Origin: Clostridia bacterium
Lineage (GTDB): Bacteria; Bacillota; Clostridia; UMGS1810
DNA: 33,293 nucleotides
Assembly (NCBI GenBank): GCA_017621495.1
Contig: JAGATB010000038.1
Coordinates: 1 to 33,293 of the forward strand
Direction: 5' to 3'
Shown: one piece after another, positions 6,910 through 16,633 of the stretch
How the letters are laid out: each line of letters begins with the position of its first letter
Numbering within the stretch: the first letter of the stretch is position 1
Notes under the pieces: generated by a model
The model's input: the letters and a program-made list of their open reading frames with translations, nothing else
The model's database searches: none
What the model was told of the DNA's origin: nothing
Program-made: the position numbers and the translations under genes

Positions 6910-9786
6910 GTGAAAAAAATATTATCTGTTTCAATATCTCTGATACTTAGTGCACTATTATATATACCTGCAGTAAATGCTTCCGATAAGGTAACGGTGA
7001 TTGTAACCGTTAATAAGGATGCGATAATTGATTACGCCGGTATATCCACATACGGTATGGCTCCTGCCGATATAGAAAATCAAGATATCGTGGAGTATGC
7101 TGTAGCCGAAACACAAAATAATTGTGAATTAGAGGTTGATTACGCTTATTCCGAGGTGTTGCTGGGATTTGCGGCTGAGGTGGATGAAAAAGATATCGAT
7201 AAAATATTATCTCTTTCATATGTAGATAAGGTAGTCATAGCTCCGGATATAGTCATAAGCGATCCGGAGGCAAATGGAGAAATAACGGATAATTGCTGCA
7301 GTATGATAGATATGCCCTATGCACACACCAATGGATATAACGGCAAAGGTATGCTCATAGCAATAATTGATACGGGCTTTGACTATGAACATGAATTTTT
7401 TGCAAGCTCTGTAAATGAAGGCAAGATTAATGCCGGTAATTATACTGATGTATATAAAGATATATCCGCCCGTATATCTGCAGAGAAGCTTTTCTTAAGC
7501 AGTAAGCTTCCATTTGTATATAACTATGTAACGGGTGACGGCGATACCAATGTGTCATCGGATATGAGTACTCACGGAACTCACGTGGCAGGTATAGCCG
7601 GGGGTAAAAACGGAACATATGAAGGCAAAAGCTTAAACGGAGCCGCCTCTGAGGCTCAGCTGGCATTTATGGCTGTGGGAGAAGGAGAAACCATAAGCCC
7701 GGCAGCTGTACTCGCTGCGTGTGACGATGCGGTAAAGATAGGTGCAGATGTGGTAAATCTCAGCTTTGGTATACCTTATGGTGAGATGATTACTTTGTTT
7801 GATGAGGCAGTATACAACATGAATAAAGCAGGAATTATGGTCTATGCTGCAGCCGGTAATGATGCAAGGGGCTTATCTGACGGTATGGTTTTGCCTACGG
7901 ATACAGATTACAGTGAATATTCCAGCCCTGCAAGCCTCAGCGGTGTAATGTCTGTGGCAAATGCGGCTTCGCCGGATGAGATAAGGTCTAATTCCGGCTG
8001 GGGAACCGGAATGAATCTGGAATTAAAGCCCGATATCACCGGCCCGGGAAAAGCTATACTTTCTTCATTTCCGGACAATGAATACTCTACCCTGGGCGGT
8101 ACCTCAATGGCTGTACCGCATCTTTCCGGTGCGGCGGCAGTGATAAAGCAGTATGTAAATACACTTCCGGAGAATTATCACACAAAGCTTTTCACCGAAA
8201 ATCTCATGATGTCCGGTGCACAGATAGTGAGATTTGAGAATACCGGTATCCCGTATTCTCCCAGAAACCAAGGCGCAGGGCTTGTTAATGTGAAAAATTC
8301 TCTTTTAACCCCCGCAGTGTTAAAGGGTGATAACGGAAATACTAAAATCAGCCTGGGGGAAAATGTAAATAATGAATTCAAGCTTAATTTTACAGTAGAG
8401 AATTTTACCGATGAAGAAGTTACATATGATAATATAAGTGTAGAGGTTATAACAGACGGTACAAAGGTTGACGCATACGGCAATATCCTCATAGGTGATA
8501 TGGTGAGGCTTCAGAATGATAACAATGCACCCCAGAGTGTTACTGTGGGAGCATACTCCTCCGAGGATATAAGTATAACCGTAAATGCGGATGAAGCTGC
8601 TCTTGAAAAAAATCTGGAGGTGTTTAAAAACGGATTTTATATAGACGGCTTCGTTATATTCAATAAATCAGACGGTAGTTTACCGGAGATAAGCATACCT
8701 TTTACCGGATACTACGGAGACTGGGAAAAGGCTCCCGTGATAGACAGTCCCTGGTATGATGAAAACAGCTCCTATGCATATACGAGGCTTGCATCTTCAT
8801 TTACGGGAGAATGTGGCTGTGATAATACAGAAACCGCGTGTAATACACTTGGCAGAAACATATATGCAGATATGGCTGCATCAGAGGATAAAAGCTTTGA
8901 TGCTTCACTATATGCAGGAGTTAAGTATCAGGGCTACTCGCCAAACGGTGACGGTGCATATGACTTTCTCTGTATTGATACACTGTTTTTAAGAGCTTTC
9001 AATAAAATATCATTTACTATAAGAGATGCACAGGGTAATACATCAGACGAAATAATATATGACGATTTTGAGAATCAATACACCAAATACAGCATTTACT
9101 GCGGAGATTTGGGCGATGAGTTAAAAGACGGAGATTATATAGCGCAGATAAGTGCAGTATATGCTTCGGACTCGGTAAGTACCCAGACGGTAGATATGCC
9201 CTTCTATATAGATACTAAAAGACCGGTGGTGCAAACCAGTGTATCTGAAAGCGGCGGGACAAAAACCCTTACCGTTACCGCAAATGATGACAGATATGTA
9301 ATGGGTGCGGAGATTACGGGAACCTACGAGGACGGAAGCGAAGCGTATTTATACTTGCCTGCTATGCCATCGGAAAGTGCAGTTATGGAATTTGACATAA
9401 CCGGTATCAATGAAAAATCAATCAGAATATCCGTAAGTGACTACGCATGCAATTTTACCACTGTGAGTATGTGCGGATTGGATGCGTTAATTGAGGATGC
9501 TCCCGTATATGATAATCTAGGTGCACAGATAGCGGTGAGTATAGTAAACTCCACCGGAGGGGATATTTCGGCAGATATAGTGGTTGCCGCATATAATACC
9601 GACGGCTCTATGAGCGAAGCCAGAATGCTTAAAAACGAGACCATCAAAAGCGGAATCAGCTTAAGGAATTTTAAATTTACTGATTTAAGTAAGGACAAGA
9701 AAATCAAAATAATAATCATGGCTCCCGACGGCAGCCTGAAGCCATTGGGTACCGGGGATGTATTTTATGTTGATAAACTGAATTAA
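6910..9786 (+). CDS. Secreted subtilisin-like serine protease (S8, lactocepin/C5a peptidase type)
   Basis: A 958-residue exported protease. Residues 1-24 form a signal peptide (MKKILSVSISLILSALLYIP, then VNA-S). An I9-like propeptide follows, then the S8 domain with Asp154 (AIIDTGFDYE), His222 (THGTHVAGIAGG), oxyanion Asn317 (AAAGND) and Ser399 (GGTSMAVPHLSGAAA). The C-terminal half consists of Fn3/Ig-like beta modules, including a GYSPNGDGAYDF block like those in lactocepin and C5a peptidases. No LPXTG motif, SLH domain or final membrane helix is present, so it is probably released or held non-covalently. The GTG start follows TAAGGAG. It occupies the side of rpmH where dnaA is usually found. 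The substrate is unknown. Confidence 0.92.
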   Translation: MKKILSVSISLILSALLYIPAVNASDKVTVIVTVNKDAIIDYAGISTYGMAPADIENQDIVEYAVAETQNNCELEVDYAYSEVLLGFAAEVDEKDIDKILSLSYVDKVVIAPDIVISDPEANGEITDNCCSMIDMPYAHTNGYNGKGMLIAIIDTGFDYEHEFFASSVNEGKINAGNYTDVYKDISARISAEKLFLSSKLPFVYNYVTGDGDTNVSSDMSTHGTHVAGIAGGKNGTYEGKSLNGAASEAQLAFMAVGEGETISPAAVLAACDDAVKIGADVVNLSFGIPYGEMITLFDEAVYNMNKAGIMVYAAAGNDARGLSDGMVLPTDTDYSEYSSPASLSGVMSVANAASPDEIRSNSGWGTGMNLELKPDITGPGKAILSSFPDNEYSTLGGTSMAVPHLSGAAAVIKQYVNTLPENYHTKLFTENLMMSGAQIVRFENTGIPYSPRNQGAGLVNVKNSLLTPAVLKGDNGNTKISLGENVNNEFKLNFTVENFTDEEVTYDNISVEVITDGTKVDAYGNILIGDMVRLQNDNNAPQSVTVGAYSSEDISITVNADEAALEKNLEVFKNGFYIDGFVIFNKSDGSLPEISIPFTGYYGDWEKAPVIDSPWYDENSSYAYTRLASSFTGECGCDNTETACNTLGRNIYADMAASEDKSFDASLYAGVKYQGYSPNGDGAYDFLCIDTLFLRAFNKISFTIRDAQGNTSDEIIYDDFENQYTKYSIYCGDLGDELKDGDYIAQISAVYASDSVSTQTVDMPFYIDTKRPVVQTSVSESGGTKTLTVTANDDRYVMGAEITGTYEDGSEAYLYLPAMPSESAVMEFDITGINEKSIRISVSDYACNFTTVSMCGLDALIEDAPVYDNLGAQIAVSIVNSTGGDISADIVVAAYNTDGSMSEARMLKNETIKSGISLRNFKFTDLSKDKKIKIIIMAPDGSLKPLGTGDVFYVDKLN

Positions 9787-9874
9787 ATCTGTTTAAAATG
9801 TGGATAAATTCTGCCAAAGATACATAAAATATGCACAAATTACCATTATTTACGATAATGTACAAAAATTTTTG
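9787..9874. other. Intergenic segment with an isolated DnaA-box match
   Basis: TGTGGATAA (9799-9807) matches the DnaA-box consensus exactly. ATATGCACA (9829-9837) matches the opposite orientation with one mismatch. The segment is AT-rich and lies between the protease stop and the rpmH promoter. One perfect box does not make an origin; it may be a remnant of one or chance. Confidence 0.3.
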
Positions 9875-9903
9875 TTGACAAATAAATTAGTATGGTATAT
9901 AAT
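9875..9903 (+). promoter_or_regulatory. Promoter of the rpmH-rnpA operon
   Basis: A full consensus promoter: TTGACA (9875-9880), a 17-base spacer, TATAAT (9898-9903). The start near 9910 gives a leader of about 170 bases before rpmH. Confidence 0.85.
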
Positions 9904-9909
9904 TAAATG

Positions 9910-10083
9910 TGATTTTTAGTCGGCAATTTATTTTATAGGCAAGATACCACACTCCGCTTTTGTACGCGGCGGACACTAACCGTAGTGTCGGCAGATACGG
10001 TCTTTGCTGAGTTTGCCGAGGTGTAATTATTGAAAGAAATCTTGTCAGTTACAGCTGTACTTTTGTAAGGAGGTGTAGAGTTA
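9910..10083 (+). promoter_or_regulatory. Long rpmH leader with possible alternative hairpins
   Basis: Helix cggcaa (9921-9926) with ttgccg (10013-10018) could close the leader. Inside, gacact (9972-9977) pairs with agtgtc (9984-9989), while the overlapping accgta (9979-9984) can pair instead with tacggt (9996-10001), so the two hairpins exclude each other. The ribosome binding site AAGGAGGTG lies at 10067-10075. Regulation through this leader is inference. Confidence 0.3.
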
Positions 10084-10218
10084 ATGAAAAGAACATATCA
10101 GCCTAACGTAAGACACAGAAGCAAGGTTCACGGCTTCAGAGCAAGAATGAGTGACAGAAACGGCAGAAAAGTTTTAGCTCGCAGAAGATTAAAGGGTAGA
10201 AAAGTTTTATCCGCTTAA
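10084..10218 (+). CDS. rpmH: 50S ribosomal protein L34
   Basis: The 44-residue product reads [18 protein letters not shown] and continues with [20 protein letters not shown] and a KVLSA end, a textbook L34: very basic, standard length, every conserved block present. It is a structural protein of the large ribosomal subunit. A strong AAGGAGGTG site lies eight bases before the ATG. It leads the rpmH-rnpA-yidD-yidC-jag cluster, from which it is separated by a branched hairpin that may reduce read-through into rnpA. Confidence 0.97.
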   Translation: MKRTYQPNVRHRSKVHGFRARMSDRNGRKVLARRRLKGRKVLSA

Positions 10219-10276
10219 TTTGCCGTGGGTCATTAAAACGATTGGGTGTTACTCAATCCTACAAGTTTTAAATCAC

Positions 10277-10363
10277 TGTAGGGAACGGTCTTTAAGCCGA
10301 GGTGCGTATGTGTACCCGGCTTTGGATGAGCCACAAGAGGGCTCTTTGACCGTTCCGTTTTTT
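10277..10363 (+). terminator. Branched hairpin with T-run between rpmH and rnpA (repeat-derived attenuator?)
   Basis: ggaacggtc (10282-10290) pairs perfectly with gaccgttcc (10348-10356), enclosing two hairpins: aagccg/cggctt (10294-10299 with 10317-10322, extended by ggt/acc) and gagcc/ggctc (10328-10332 with 10340-10344). A G and six T residues follow. It begins with ctgtagggaacg, like the dispersed palindromes at 291 and 18051, so it may be a member of that repeat family acting as a partial terminator inside the operon. Confidence 0.6.
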
Positions 10364-10391
10364 GTAATATCCGATTTTAAGGAGGCTATGT

Positions 10392-10718
10392 ATGAAAGGA
10401 ACAGTCAAGCTGAACCGAGAGTTTGTCTACGCGTACAAGAAAGGCAAAAAGATAGTCTCCGACTGTATGGTTTTTCATTACTACAAAAACAGGACCAATA
10501 CATGTCGCCTTGGAATCACGGTATCCAAGGTAGTAGGCAAGGCGCATGACAGAAACCGCGCCAAGCGGCTTATAAGAGCCGTTTACCGTGAATGTATGCC
10601 CCAAACTAAATACGGCTACAATGTAATAATAGTAGCCAGGGCAAAGATGGCATACGCTCCCTATGAGCGTGTGAAGGCGTCCATGAAATATTGTATAGAA
10701 AAGTCTGAACTGGAATGA
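10392..10718 (+). CDS. rnpA: Ribonuclease P protein component
   Basis: The 108-residue product binds the RNase P RNA and helps in 5' maturation of tRNA precursors. The conserved RNR-type motif is present in [18 protein letters not shown], and the N terminus ([16 protein letters not shown]) fits the family. The start is supported by TAAGGAGG upstream. The stop overlaps the start of yidD by four bases (ATGA), implying coupled translation. Length is normal. Confidence 0.96.
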   Translation: MKGTVKLNREFVYAYKKGKKIVSDCMVFHYYKNRTNTCRLGITVSKVVGKAHDRNRAKRLIRAVYRECMPQTKYGYNVIIVARAKMAYAPYERVKASMKYCIEKSELE

Positions 10719-10924
10719 AAAAGATACTTATTTGGATAATTAAATTTTATCGCAAAAGAATATCGCCCTTAAAGAAACCTTGCTGCAGATTTTATCCCAC
10801 TTGCTCGGATTATGCCCTGCAAGCGGTTACCAAATACGGAGCATTAAAGGGCTCATATCTTGCATTAAGACGAATTATAAGGTGCCACCCGTTTAACGAG
10901 GGCGGCTATGACCCACTCAGATAG
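10715..10924 (+). CDS. yidD: Membrane protein insertion efficiency factor YidD
   Basis: A 69-residue protein with an amphipathic N terminus ([20 protein letters not shown]), then the family hallmarks [11 protein letters not shown] and [13 protein letters not shown]. It is thought to assist YidC in inserting inner-membrane proteins. It overlaps rnpA by four bases and is followed closely by yidC, the standard arrangement. Family members usually read HPFxPGGYDP; the Asn-Glu pair here is a minor variation. Confidence 0.95.
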   Translation: MKKILIWIIKFYRKRISPLKKPCCRFYPTCSDYALQAVTKYGALKGSYLALRRIIRCHPFNEGGYDPLR

Positions 10925-10935
10925 GAGGTTGTTTG

Positions 10936-11886
10936 ATGGGATATATTTACAGAGCATTTGGTTTTATGCTCAATCTCATATACGAGTTTGTAGCCAATTA
11001 CGGCATATCGGTTATATTACTTACTTTATTAATTAAGATTATAGTGCTCCCGCTTACGCTCAAGCAGCAGAAGTCTATGACCAAGATGCAGCGTGTACAG
11101 CCTAAGCTGCAGGAGCTTCAGGAAAAGTATAAATATGATAAGGAAAGAGCAAGTCAGGAAACTATGAAGCTCTATAAGGAATACGGAGTTAATCCTATGG
11201 GCGGATGTCTGCCTTTGCTTATACAGTTTCCTATACTTATAGCTATGTATCAGGTTATTCAGAGACCTGTGGAATATGTACTCGGTTATTCTAAAGAAGC
11301 ATTAAAGGCAGCGTTCAAGGCACATGAAATTTCTGAGAAAACTGCAGGAGCTCAGATTGAGCTGGCAAAGAAGCTCGGTGAGCTGAACTTCGATTTCTTC
11401 GGACTTGACCTTGCCGCAACACCCTGGGACGAGCTTAAGGCATTTTTTGCAGGAACAGCAGGAGTTATAGCACTTACTGCTCTGATAATCCCGATTCTAT
11501 CCTGTGTTACTACCTTCCTTACTAGTAAGATAACCACTATGATGAATAAGGACAAGGCTAAGGAAAAGAAGGAAGAGGTTAAGCCCCAGAGAGTACTCTC
11601 TCCGGATCCCAAGAAGGATACTACCGATAATCCCGGAGAAAGCATGACAAAGTCTATGACATACTTTATGCCCCTTATGACATTATGGCTCACATTCACA
11701 TTCCCGGCGGCGCTGGGTCTGTATTGGACGGTTTCCAATGTTTTGTCACTGGTGCAGACCATAGTTCTCAACGGTTACTACAATAAAAAGCTGGAAAGAG
11801 AGCTTGAGGAACAGGACAAAATCCGCGAAGCTAAAATACAGGAAAAGATGAAGAAATACAATATGAAAAAGAAAAAAAGGAGTTAG
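10936..11886 (+). CDS. yidC: Membrane protein insertase YidC/Oxa1/SpoIIIJ
   Basis: A 316-residue insertase of the short Gram-positive type. It has hydrophobic segments near residues 15-35 and 90-110 and two more in the C-terminal half (around GVIALTALIIPILSCVTTFL and TYFMPLMTLWLTFTFPAALG). Between the first two lies a basic hairpin (LKQQKSMTKMQRVQPKLQEL). The tail is strongly basic (KKYNMKKKKRS). It inserts membrane proteins with or without the Sec channel. A TTG at 10933 could also start it, but AGGAGG lies seven bases before ATG 10936, the better spacing. jag follows four bases after the stop. Confidence 0.95.
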   Translation: MGYIYRAFGFMLNLIYEFVANYGISVILLTLLIKIIVLPLTLKQQKSMTKMQRVQPKLQELQEKYKYDKERASQETMKLYKEYGVNPMGGCLPLLIQFPILIAMYQVIQRPVEYVLGYSKEALKAAFKAHEISEKTAGAQIELAKKLGELNFDFFGLDLAATPWDELKAFFAGTAGVIALTALIIPILSCVTTFLTSKITTMMNKDKAKEKKEEVKPQRVLSPDPKKDTTDNPGESMTKSMTYFMPLMTLWLTFTFPAALGLYWTVSNVLSLVQTIVLNGYYNKKLERELEEQDKIREAKIQEKMKKYNMKKKKRS

Positions 11887-11890
11887 GAAA

Positions 11891-12514
11891 ATGACTAAGA
11901 CTGTTGAAAAATCAGCTAAGACAAAAGATGAAGCTATAGAGCTTGCATTATCCGAGCTCATGGCTTCCATAGATGAAGTAGAGATTGAAGTTATCGAGGA
12001 AGGCTCCAAGGGTTTCCTCGGTATAGGAAGCAAGGATGCAGTGGTAAAGGTTACCTATACAGATTCTACAGAGAAGAGGGCTGTTAAGTTCCTGGACGGA
12101 CTTTTTGCAATCTTGGGAGAAGAAGTTAAGGTGGATACCAAGCAATCGGGAGATGAGCTTGCAGTAGAGCTCTCCGGACCGGATATGGGTATGGTGATAG
12201 GTAAAAGAGGTGAAACTCTCGATGCTCTCCAGCACCTGACAAGCCTGGTGGTAAACAGGGGAGATATGGATTTCGTTAAGGTTTCTCTGGATACGGAGAA
12301 CTACCGTGAAAAGAGAGTAAAGGCTCTGCAAAGCCTGGCACTTAAGCTCGCATCCAAGGTAGTAAAGACCGGTAGAAATACTTCTTTAGAGCCTATGAAT
12401 GCTTATGAGAGAAGAATCATACACGCTACACTTCAGGACCATGATGCTGTAACTACTTACAGTGTGGGGCAGGGTGTGAAGCGTAAGGTTGTAATCGCTC
12501 TCAAGAGAGACTGA
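11891..12514 (+). CDS. jag: RNA-binding protein Jag (KhpB/EloR)
   Basis: The 207-residue product has the three Jag parts: an N-terminal Jag_N domain (KTVEKSAKTKDEAIELALSE, then EVIEEGSKGFLGIGSKDAVV), a KH-type domain with GKRGETLDALQHL, and a C-terminal R3H domain (NAYERRIIHATLQDH). In other Bacillota Jag/KhpB binds RNA and affects cell elongation and division. It follows yidC at four bases, the conserved arrangement, and is succeeded by a long hairpin likely to end the transcript. Confidence 0.94.
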   Translation: MTKTVEKSAKTKDEAIELALSELMASIDEVEIEVIEEGSKGFLGIGSKDAVVKVTYTDSTEKRAVKFLDGLFAILGEEVKVDTKQSGDELAVELSGPDMGMVIGKRGETLDALQHLTSLVVNRGDMDFVKVSLDTENYREKRVKALQSLALKLASKVVKTGRNTSLEPMNAYERRIIHATLQDHDAVTTYSVGQGVKRKVVIALKRD

Positions 12515-12537
12515 TATTGTTTGATATAATTGATTCT

Positions 12538-12592
12538 AAGGGTTGCCTGTCGGCTTGCCGTTTTAGTCGGTGGGCGAAGGCAGCCTTTTGCA
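12538..12592 (+). terminator. Long hairpin after jag (terminator or palindromic repeat)
   Basis: An 11-bp stem (12538-12548 with 12578-12588, two G-U pairs) continues into an inner helix around a short T-rich loop. Three to four T residues follow. It lies just after the jag stop and before the mnmE ribosome binding site. Confidence 0.6.
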
Positions 12593-12663
12593 TTTCGGAT
12601 TAATCCGATTTGGCAGGATACGGCTTGGTCTGTATTATTGTAAGTTTATGGGAGGTGTATTTT

Positions 12664-14040
12664 ATGAGGATTGATGATACTATTGCTGCGGTGTCTACTC
12701 CTGCCGGCAGGGGCGGAATATCTATTATACGTATAAGCGGAGCGGAAGCCATAGCTGTGGCGGATAAGGTTTTTAAAAATGAATACGGTAAGACACTTTC
12801 CGGTGCAGTGTCTCATACCATAACCCATGGATTTGCTGTGCGTGAGGACGGGTCGGTTATTGATGAGGTGCTTTGTACCGTAATGAAGGCTCCCCACACT
12901 TATACCAAAGAAGATGTTGTGGAGATTAACTGCCACGGAGGTATTATCAGCACAAGAGAAATTCTCTCTGCTGTGCTTGGCTCAGGAGCAAGGCTTGCTC
13001 AGCCGGGTGAGTTTACCAAGAGGGCGTTTTTAAACGGGAGGATGGATTTGTGCGAGGCAGAATCCGTAATTGATATTATTAATGCCAAGACAAGTGATGC
13101 ACACAGTGTATCGGTACATCAGCTTAAAGGTGCGTTGTCTGAAAGTATAGGCAAAATCAGAGAAAGGCTTCTCATGCTTACTGCTCATTTGCAGGTGCTG
13201 ATTGATTTTGCGGATGAGGATTTGGAACCGCTCAGTGATGAAGAGTATCTTGCAGGAATTAAGGAAGCTTATACAGATATAGAGAAGCTTATTTACACTG
13301 CTGACAGAGGAAAGATACTCAAAGACGGTGTTAAGACTGCTATAGTAGGTAAGCCAAATGTGGGCAAGTCGTCACTTCTTAACCTTTTGTATGGAGATGA
13401 TAGAGCCATAGTTACCGATATTGAGGGAACCACCAGGGATGCCATAGAAGAAACTGTGAGCCTGGGAGGCGTGATGCTTAATTTGGCAGATACAGCCGGC
13501 ATAAGAGAAACCTCGGACGCCATTGAAAAAATAGGTGTGGAGAAGTCCAAGAGTATAATGGAGGATGCTGACCTGGTTATATTTATGGCTGATGCCACAA
13601 GACCGCTTGACCCAAATGATGAATACATCATGAAATCCCTTGGCGGCAAGAATACAATAGTGCTTATAAATAAGTCGGAAGGGGAGATAAAGCCGGATAC
13701 AGCAATTCTCAAAGGAATTTCCGACAAGATTATAGAATTCTCGGTTAAAGAGAAAAAAGGCCTCGATGTATTGGAGAAAACAATCAGCGAAATGTTCTCA
13801 TGCGGAGAGATTGCTCAAAGCGATGATGCCGTAGTTACAAGTGTACGTCATAAGGATGCACTTATTAAATCCAAAAATGCACTTAAATCGGCAATTGAGG
13901 CAATCGAATCCGGAATTGAGCTTAACATGACATTTATAGATATTGAAAACGCCATATCTGCACTGGGAGAAATCACCGGACAGACCGTGGCTGAGGAAAT
14001 AGTGGATAAGATATTCCACAGCTTTTGCGTAGGGAAGTGA
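12664..14040 (+). CDS. mnmE: tRNA modification GTPase MnmE (TrmE)
   Basis: A 458-residue GTPase that, with MnmG, installs the aminomethyl-type modification on wobble uridine 34 of certain tRNAs. The N-terminal tetrahydrofolate-binding domain starts [20 protein letters not shown]. The G domain has the P-loop GKPNVGKS (229-236), EGTTRD and DTAGIRE. The C terminus is the catalytic FCVGK with Cys455. An upstream in-frame ATG at 12610 is rejected because GGGAGGT stands just before ATG 12664, where the conserved N terminus begins. mnmG starts six bases after the stop. Confidence 0.97.
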   Translation: MRIDDTIAAVSTPAGRGGISIIRISGAEAIAVADKVFKNEYGKTLSGAVSHTITHGFAVREDGSVIDEVLCTVMKAPHTYTKEDVVEINCHGGIISTREILSAVLGSGARLAQPGEFTKRAFLNGRMDLCEAESVIDIINAKTSDAHSVSVHQLKGALSESIGKIRERLLMLTAHLQVLIDFADEDLEPLSDEEYLAGIKEAYTDIEKLIYTADRGKILKDGVKTAIVGKPNVGKSSLLNLLYGDDRAIVTDIEGTTRDAIEETVSLGGVMLNLADTAGIRETSDAIEKIGVEKSKSIMEDADLVIFMADATRPLDPNDEYIMKSLGGKNTIVLINKSEGEIKPDTAILKGISDKIIEFSVKEKKGLDVLEKTISEMFSCGEIAQSDDAVVTSVRHKDALIKSKNALKSAIEAIESGIELNMTFIDIENAISALGEITGQTVAEEIVDKIFHSFCVGK

Positions 14041-14045
14041 TACAA

Positions 14046-15923
14046 ATGAGAGAATATTATGCAGGTGAATATGATGTAGCCGTAATTGGCGGAGGTCATG
14101 CAGGCTGTGAAGCGGCGCTTGCTTCTGCAAGGCTTGGTGCTTCTACCATACTATTTGTTATAAATATGGATACTCTTGCCAATATGCCCTGTAATCCGTG
14201 CATAGGCGGCACCGCAAAGGGTCATCTGGTGAGAGAGATAGACGCCCTGGGCGGAGAAATGGGCAAAAATGCCGATAAGACCTTCATACAATCCCGTATG
14301 CTAAATAAAGGTAAGGGACCGGCTGTATACAGCCTCAGAGTACAGTCTGACAGACGTAAATATCAGGACGAGATGAAGCATACTCTGGAGAATACAGCCA
14401 ATCTTGACTTGAAGCAGGCTGAGATTGTGGAGATAGAATTTGATGATGTGGGTGCGGTTAAAAGCGTACTTACCAAAATAGGAGCCAGATATAAAGTAAG
14501 GTGTGCAATTATAGCCACCGGTACCTACTTAAAGGGTAAGGTAATAGTAGGTGATGTAAGCTATGAAAGCGGTCCGGACGGAGTATTCCCGGCAAATGAG
14601 CTGTCCGAATGTCTGAAGAGAGCCGGTATACAGGTAAGACGATTCAAAACCGGTACCCCTGCGCGAGTAAACAGAAACAGTATTGACTTCAGTAAGATGG
14701 AGGTACAGGTGGGTGACGAGGACATAACACCATTTTCATTTGAGACAGATGATATAGGTGAAAACAAGGTTGTATGTCACCTGACCTATACAAACGAAGA
14801 AACCCACAATATAATTAAAGACAATCTGCATCTTTCTCCGCTTTACAGTGGTATGATAGAGGGTGTAGGACCCAGATATTGTCCATCGATAGAGGATAAG
14901 GTGGTAAGATTTGCAGACAAAAGCAGACATCAGCTGTTTGTAGAGCCCATGGGTCTGGATACAGAGGAGATGTATATACAGGGATTTTCCAGTTCACTTC
15001 CTGAGGAAGTGCAGATAAAGATGCTTCACTCGGTAGCAGGTCTGGAAAATGCTAAGATGATGCGTACGGCATACGCTATAGAATACGACTGTATAGATTC
15101 TACCATGCTGCGGGCCACTTTAGAGTTCAAGAGCTATCCCGGGCTTTTCGGAGCAGGGCAGTTTAACGGCAGCTCCGGTTATGAAGAAGCTGCGGCGCAG
15201 GGACTTATCGCAGGTATAAATGCTGCACTAAAATGCCTGGGCAGGGGAGAGTTTACCCTGGACAGAAGTGAATCTTATATAGGTACGCTAATCGATGACC
15301 TTACCATAAAGGGAACCAATGAACCCTATAGAATGATGACAAGCAGAAGTGAATACAGATTGCTGCTTCGCCAGGATAATGCGGATTTGAGACTTACGGA
15401 GAAGGGATATAAGCTGGGTCTCATAGCCGAAGAGCGTTATCGGAGATTTCTTAAGAAAAAGAAGGATATAGAGGACGAAATCGCCAGAGTAGAAAAGAAA
15501 TCCGTAGGCCCATCTCCTATGGTGCTTGATTTGCTCAACGAATATTCAAGTACACCCATTACTACCGGCATCAAGCTCGGTGAGCTTATAAGAAGGCCGG
15601 AGCTCAGCTATGATATACTGGCACCCATAGATAGTGACAGACCGGAGCTTGACAAGTATACAGCAGAGCAGGTGAATATACAGATAAAGTATGACGGATA
15701 TATCAAAAAGCAAGTTGCACAAGTAGAACAGTTCAAGAAACTTGAACTAAAAAAGATACCTAAAGATATTAATTACGATGATGTATACGGACTGAGAATT
15801 GAAGCAAGACAAAAGCTCGATAAGATACGTCCCGAATCAGTGGGGCAGGCATCCAGAATATCAGGCGTGTCTCCGGCAGATATGAATGTGCTTATGGTAT
15901 ATCTTCAGGGTCATAAAGCGTAA
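14046..15923 (+). CDS. mnmG: tRNA uridine-5-carboxymethylaminomethyl modification enzyme MnmG (GidA)
   Basis: A 625-residue FAD enzyme, partner of MnmE in wobble-uridine modification. The dinucleotide-binding motif is [10 protein letters not shown] (from residue 15), followed by [20 protein letters not shown] and the family blocks KTGTPARV and [11 protein letters not shown]. The C-terminal helical region ([15 protein letters not shown], then [20 protein letters not shown]) is complete. ATG 14046 is preferred over an in-frame ATG at 14025 inside mnmE because GGGAAG precedes it at good spacing. The stop lies close to the rsmG start. Confidence 0.97.
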   Translation: MREYYAGEYDVAVIGGGHAGCEAALASARLGASTILFVINMDTLANMPCNPCIGGTAKGHLVREIDALGGEMGKNADKTFIQSRMLNKGKGPAVYSLRVQSDRRKYQDEMKHTLENTANLDLKQAEIVEIEFDDVGAVKSVLTKIGARYKVRCAIIATGTYLKGKVIVGDVSYESGPDGVFPANELSECLKRAGIQVRRFKTGTPARVNRNSIDFSKMEVQVGDEDITPFSFETDDIGENKVVCHLTYTNEETHNIIKDNLHLSPLYSGMIEGVGPRYCPSIEDKVVRFADKSRHQLFVEPMGLDTEEMYIQGFSSSLPEEVQIKMLHSVAGLENAKMMRTAYAIEYDCIDSTMLRATLEFKSYPGLFGAGQFNGSSGYEEAAAQGLIAGINAALKCLGRGEFTLDRSESYIGTLIDDLTIKGTNEPYRMMTSRSEYRLLLRQDNADLRLTEKGYKLGLIAEERYRRFLKKKKDIEDEIARVEKKSVGPSPMVLDLLNEYSSTPITTGIKLGELIRRPELSYDILAPIDSDRPELDKYTAEQVNIQIKYDGYIKKQVAQVEQFKKLELKKIPKDINYDDVYGLRIEARQKLDKIRPESVGQASRISGVSPADMNVLMVYLQGHKA

Positions 15924-15934
15924 TGGAGGGTAAT

Positions 15935-16633
15935 ATGAGTCTTAAAGAAATACTCGTTAAAAATAATATATCACAAAACACCGCAGAGGATTTTTATAAA
16001 TATTATGAACTACTGGTAGATTGGAATGAAAAGATAAACCTTACGGCAATTACCGAAGAAGATGAAGTAGCTACAAAGCATTTTTTGGATTCACTTAATG
16101 CTGCAAGAGGTATAGTAACAGATGGTATGAAGGTGATAGACGTTGGTACCGGGGCAGGATTCCCCGGACTTCCGGTGAAAATAGCATATCCCGGTATTAA
16201 GCTTACCCTGGTTGATTCGCTTCAAAAGAGAATAGGATTTTTAAACCAAGTTATAGACACACTTGCTCTTGATGGTGTGGAGACTATACACTCCCGAGCC
16301 GAGGAGCTGGGAGTTAACAAGCAATACAGAGAGAAATACGACCTCTGTGTATCTCGTGCAGTTGCCAATCTTACTACACTTTGTGAGCTATGTATGCCAT
16401 TTGTAAAGGTGGGGGGATTATTTGTAAGTCTCAAAGGTCCCAAAGCACCTGAAGAGCTTGAATTGGCTGCCAAAGCAATAGAGCTTTTGGGAGGTAAATT
16501 GGAAAAAATAGAAACCTATGATGTATCTGATACAGATTTAAATCATAATATAGTAGTGATAAAAAAGATATCGCACACACCGACAAAATATCCCCGTAAG
16601 GCACCAAAACCTGCAAAAGAACCGCTTTATTAA
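15935..16633 (+). CDS. rsmG: 16S rRNA (guanine527-N7)-methyltransferase RsmG (GidB)
   Basis: A 232-residue SAM-dependent methyltransferase for the 530 loop of 16S rRNA. The SAM-binding motif is DVGTGAGFPGLP (69-80); LVDWNEKINLTAI and CVSRAVANLTTLCEL are family blocks. ATG 15935 follows GGAGGG, whereas ATG 15923 overlaps the mnmG stop and lacks a site of its own, so I chose 15935. The last codons, including the stop, form the left arm and loop of the intrinsic terminator that ends the mnmE-mnmG-rsmG unit. Confidence 0.95.
   Translation: MSLKEILVKNNISQNTAEDFYKYYELLVDWNEKINLTAITEEDEVATKHFLDSLNAARGIVTDGMKVIDVGTGAGFPGLPVKIAYPGIKLTLVDSLQKRIGFLNQVIDTLALDGVETIHSRAEELGVNKQYREKYDLCVSRAVANLTTLCELCMPFVKVGGLFVSLKGPKAPEELELAAKAIELLGGKLEKIETYDVSDTDLNHNIVVIKKISHTPTKYPRKAPKPAKEPLY

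Noticed and set aside
9799..9837. Replication origin between the protease gene and rpmH
   Set aside because: Only one perfect DnaA box and one with a mismatch; no cluster, and dnaA is absent. Not enough for an origin call.
12610..12663. Upstream ATG extension of MnmE
   Set aside because: The conserved N terminus and the GGGAGGT site both fit ATG 12664; the extension carries no family residues.
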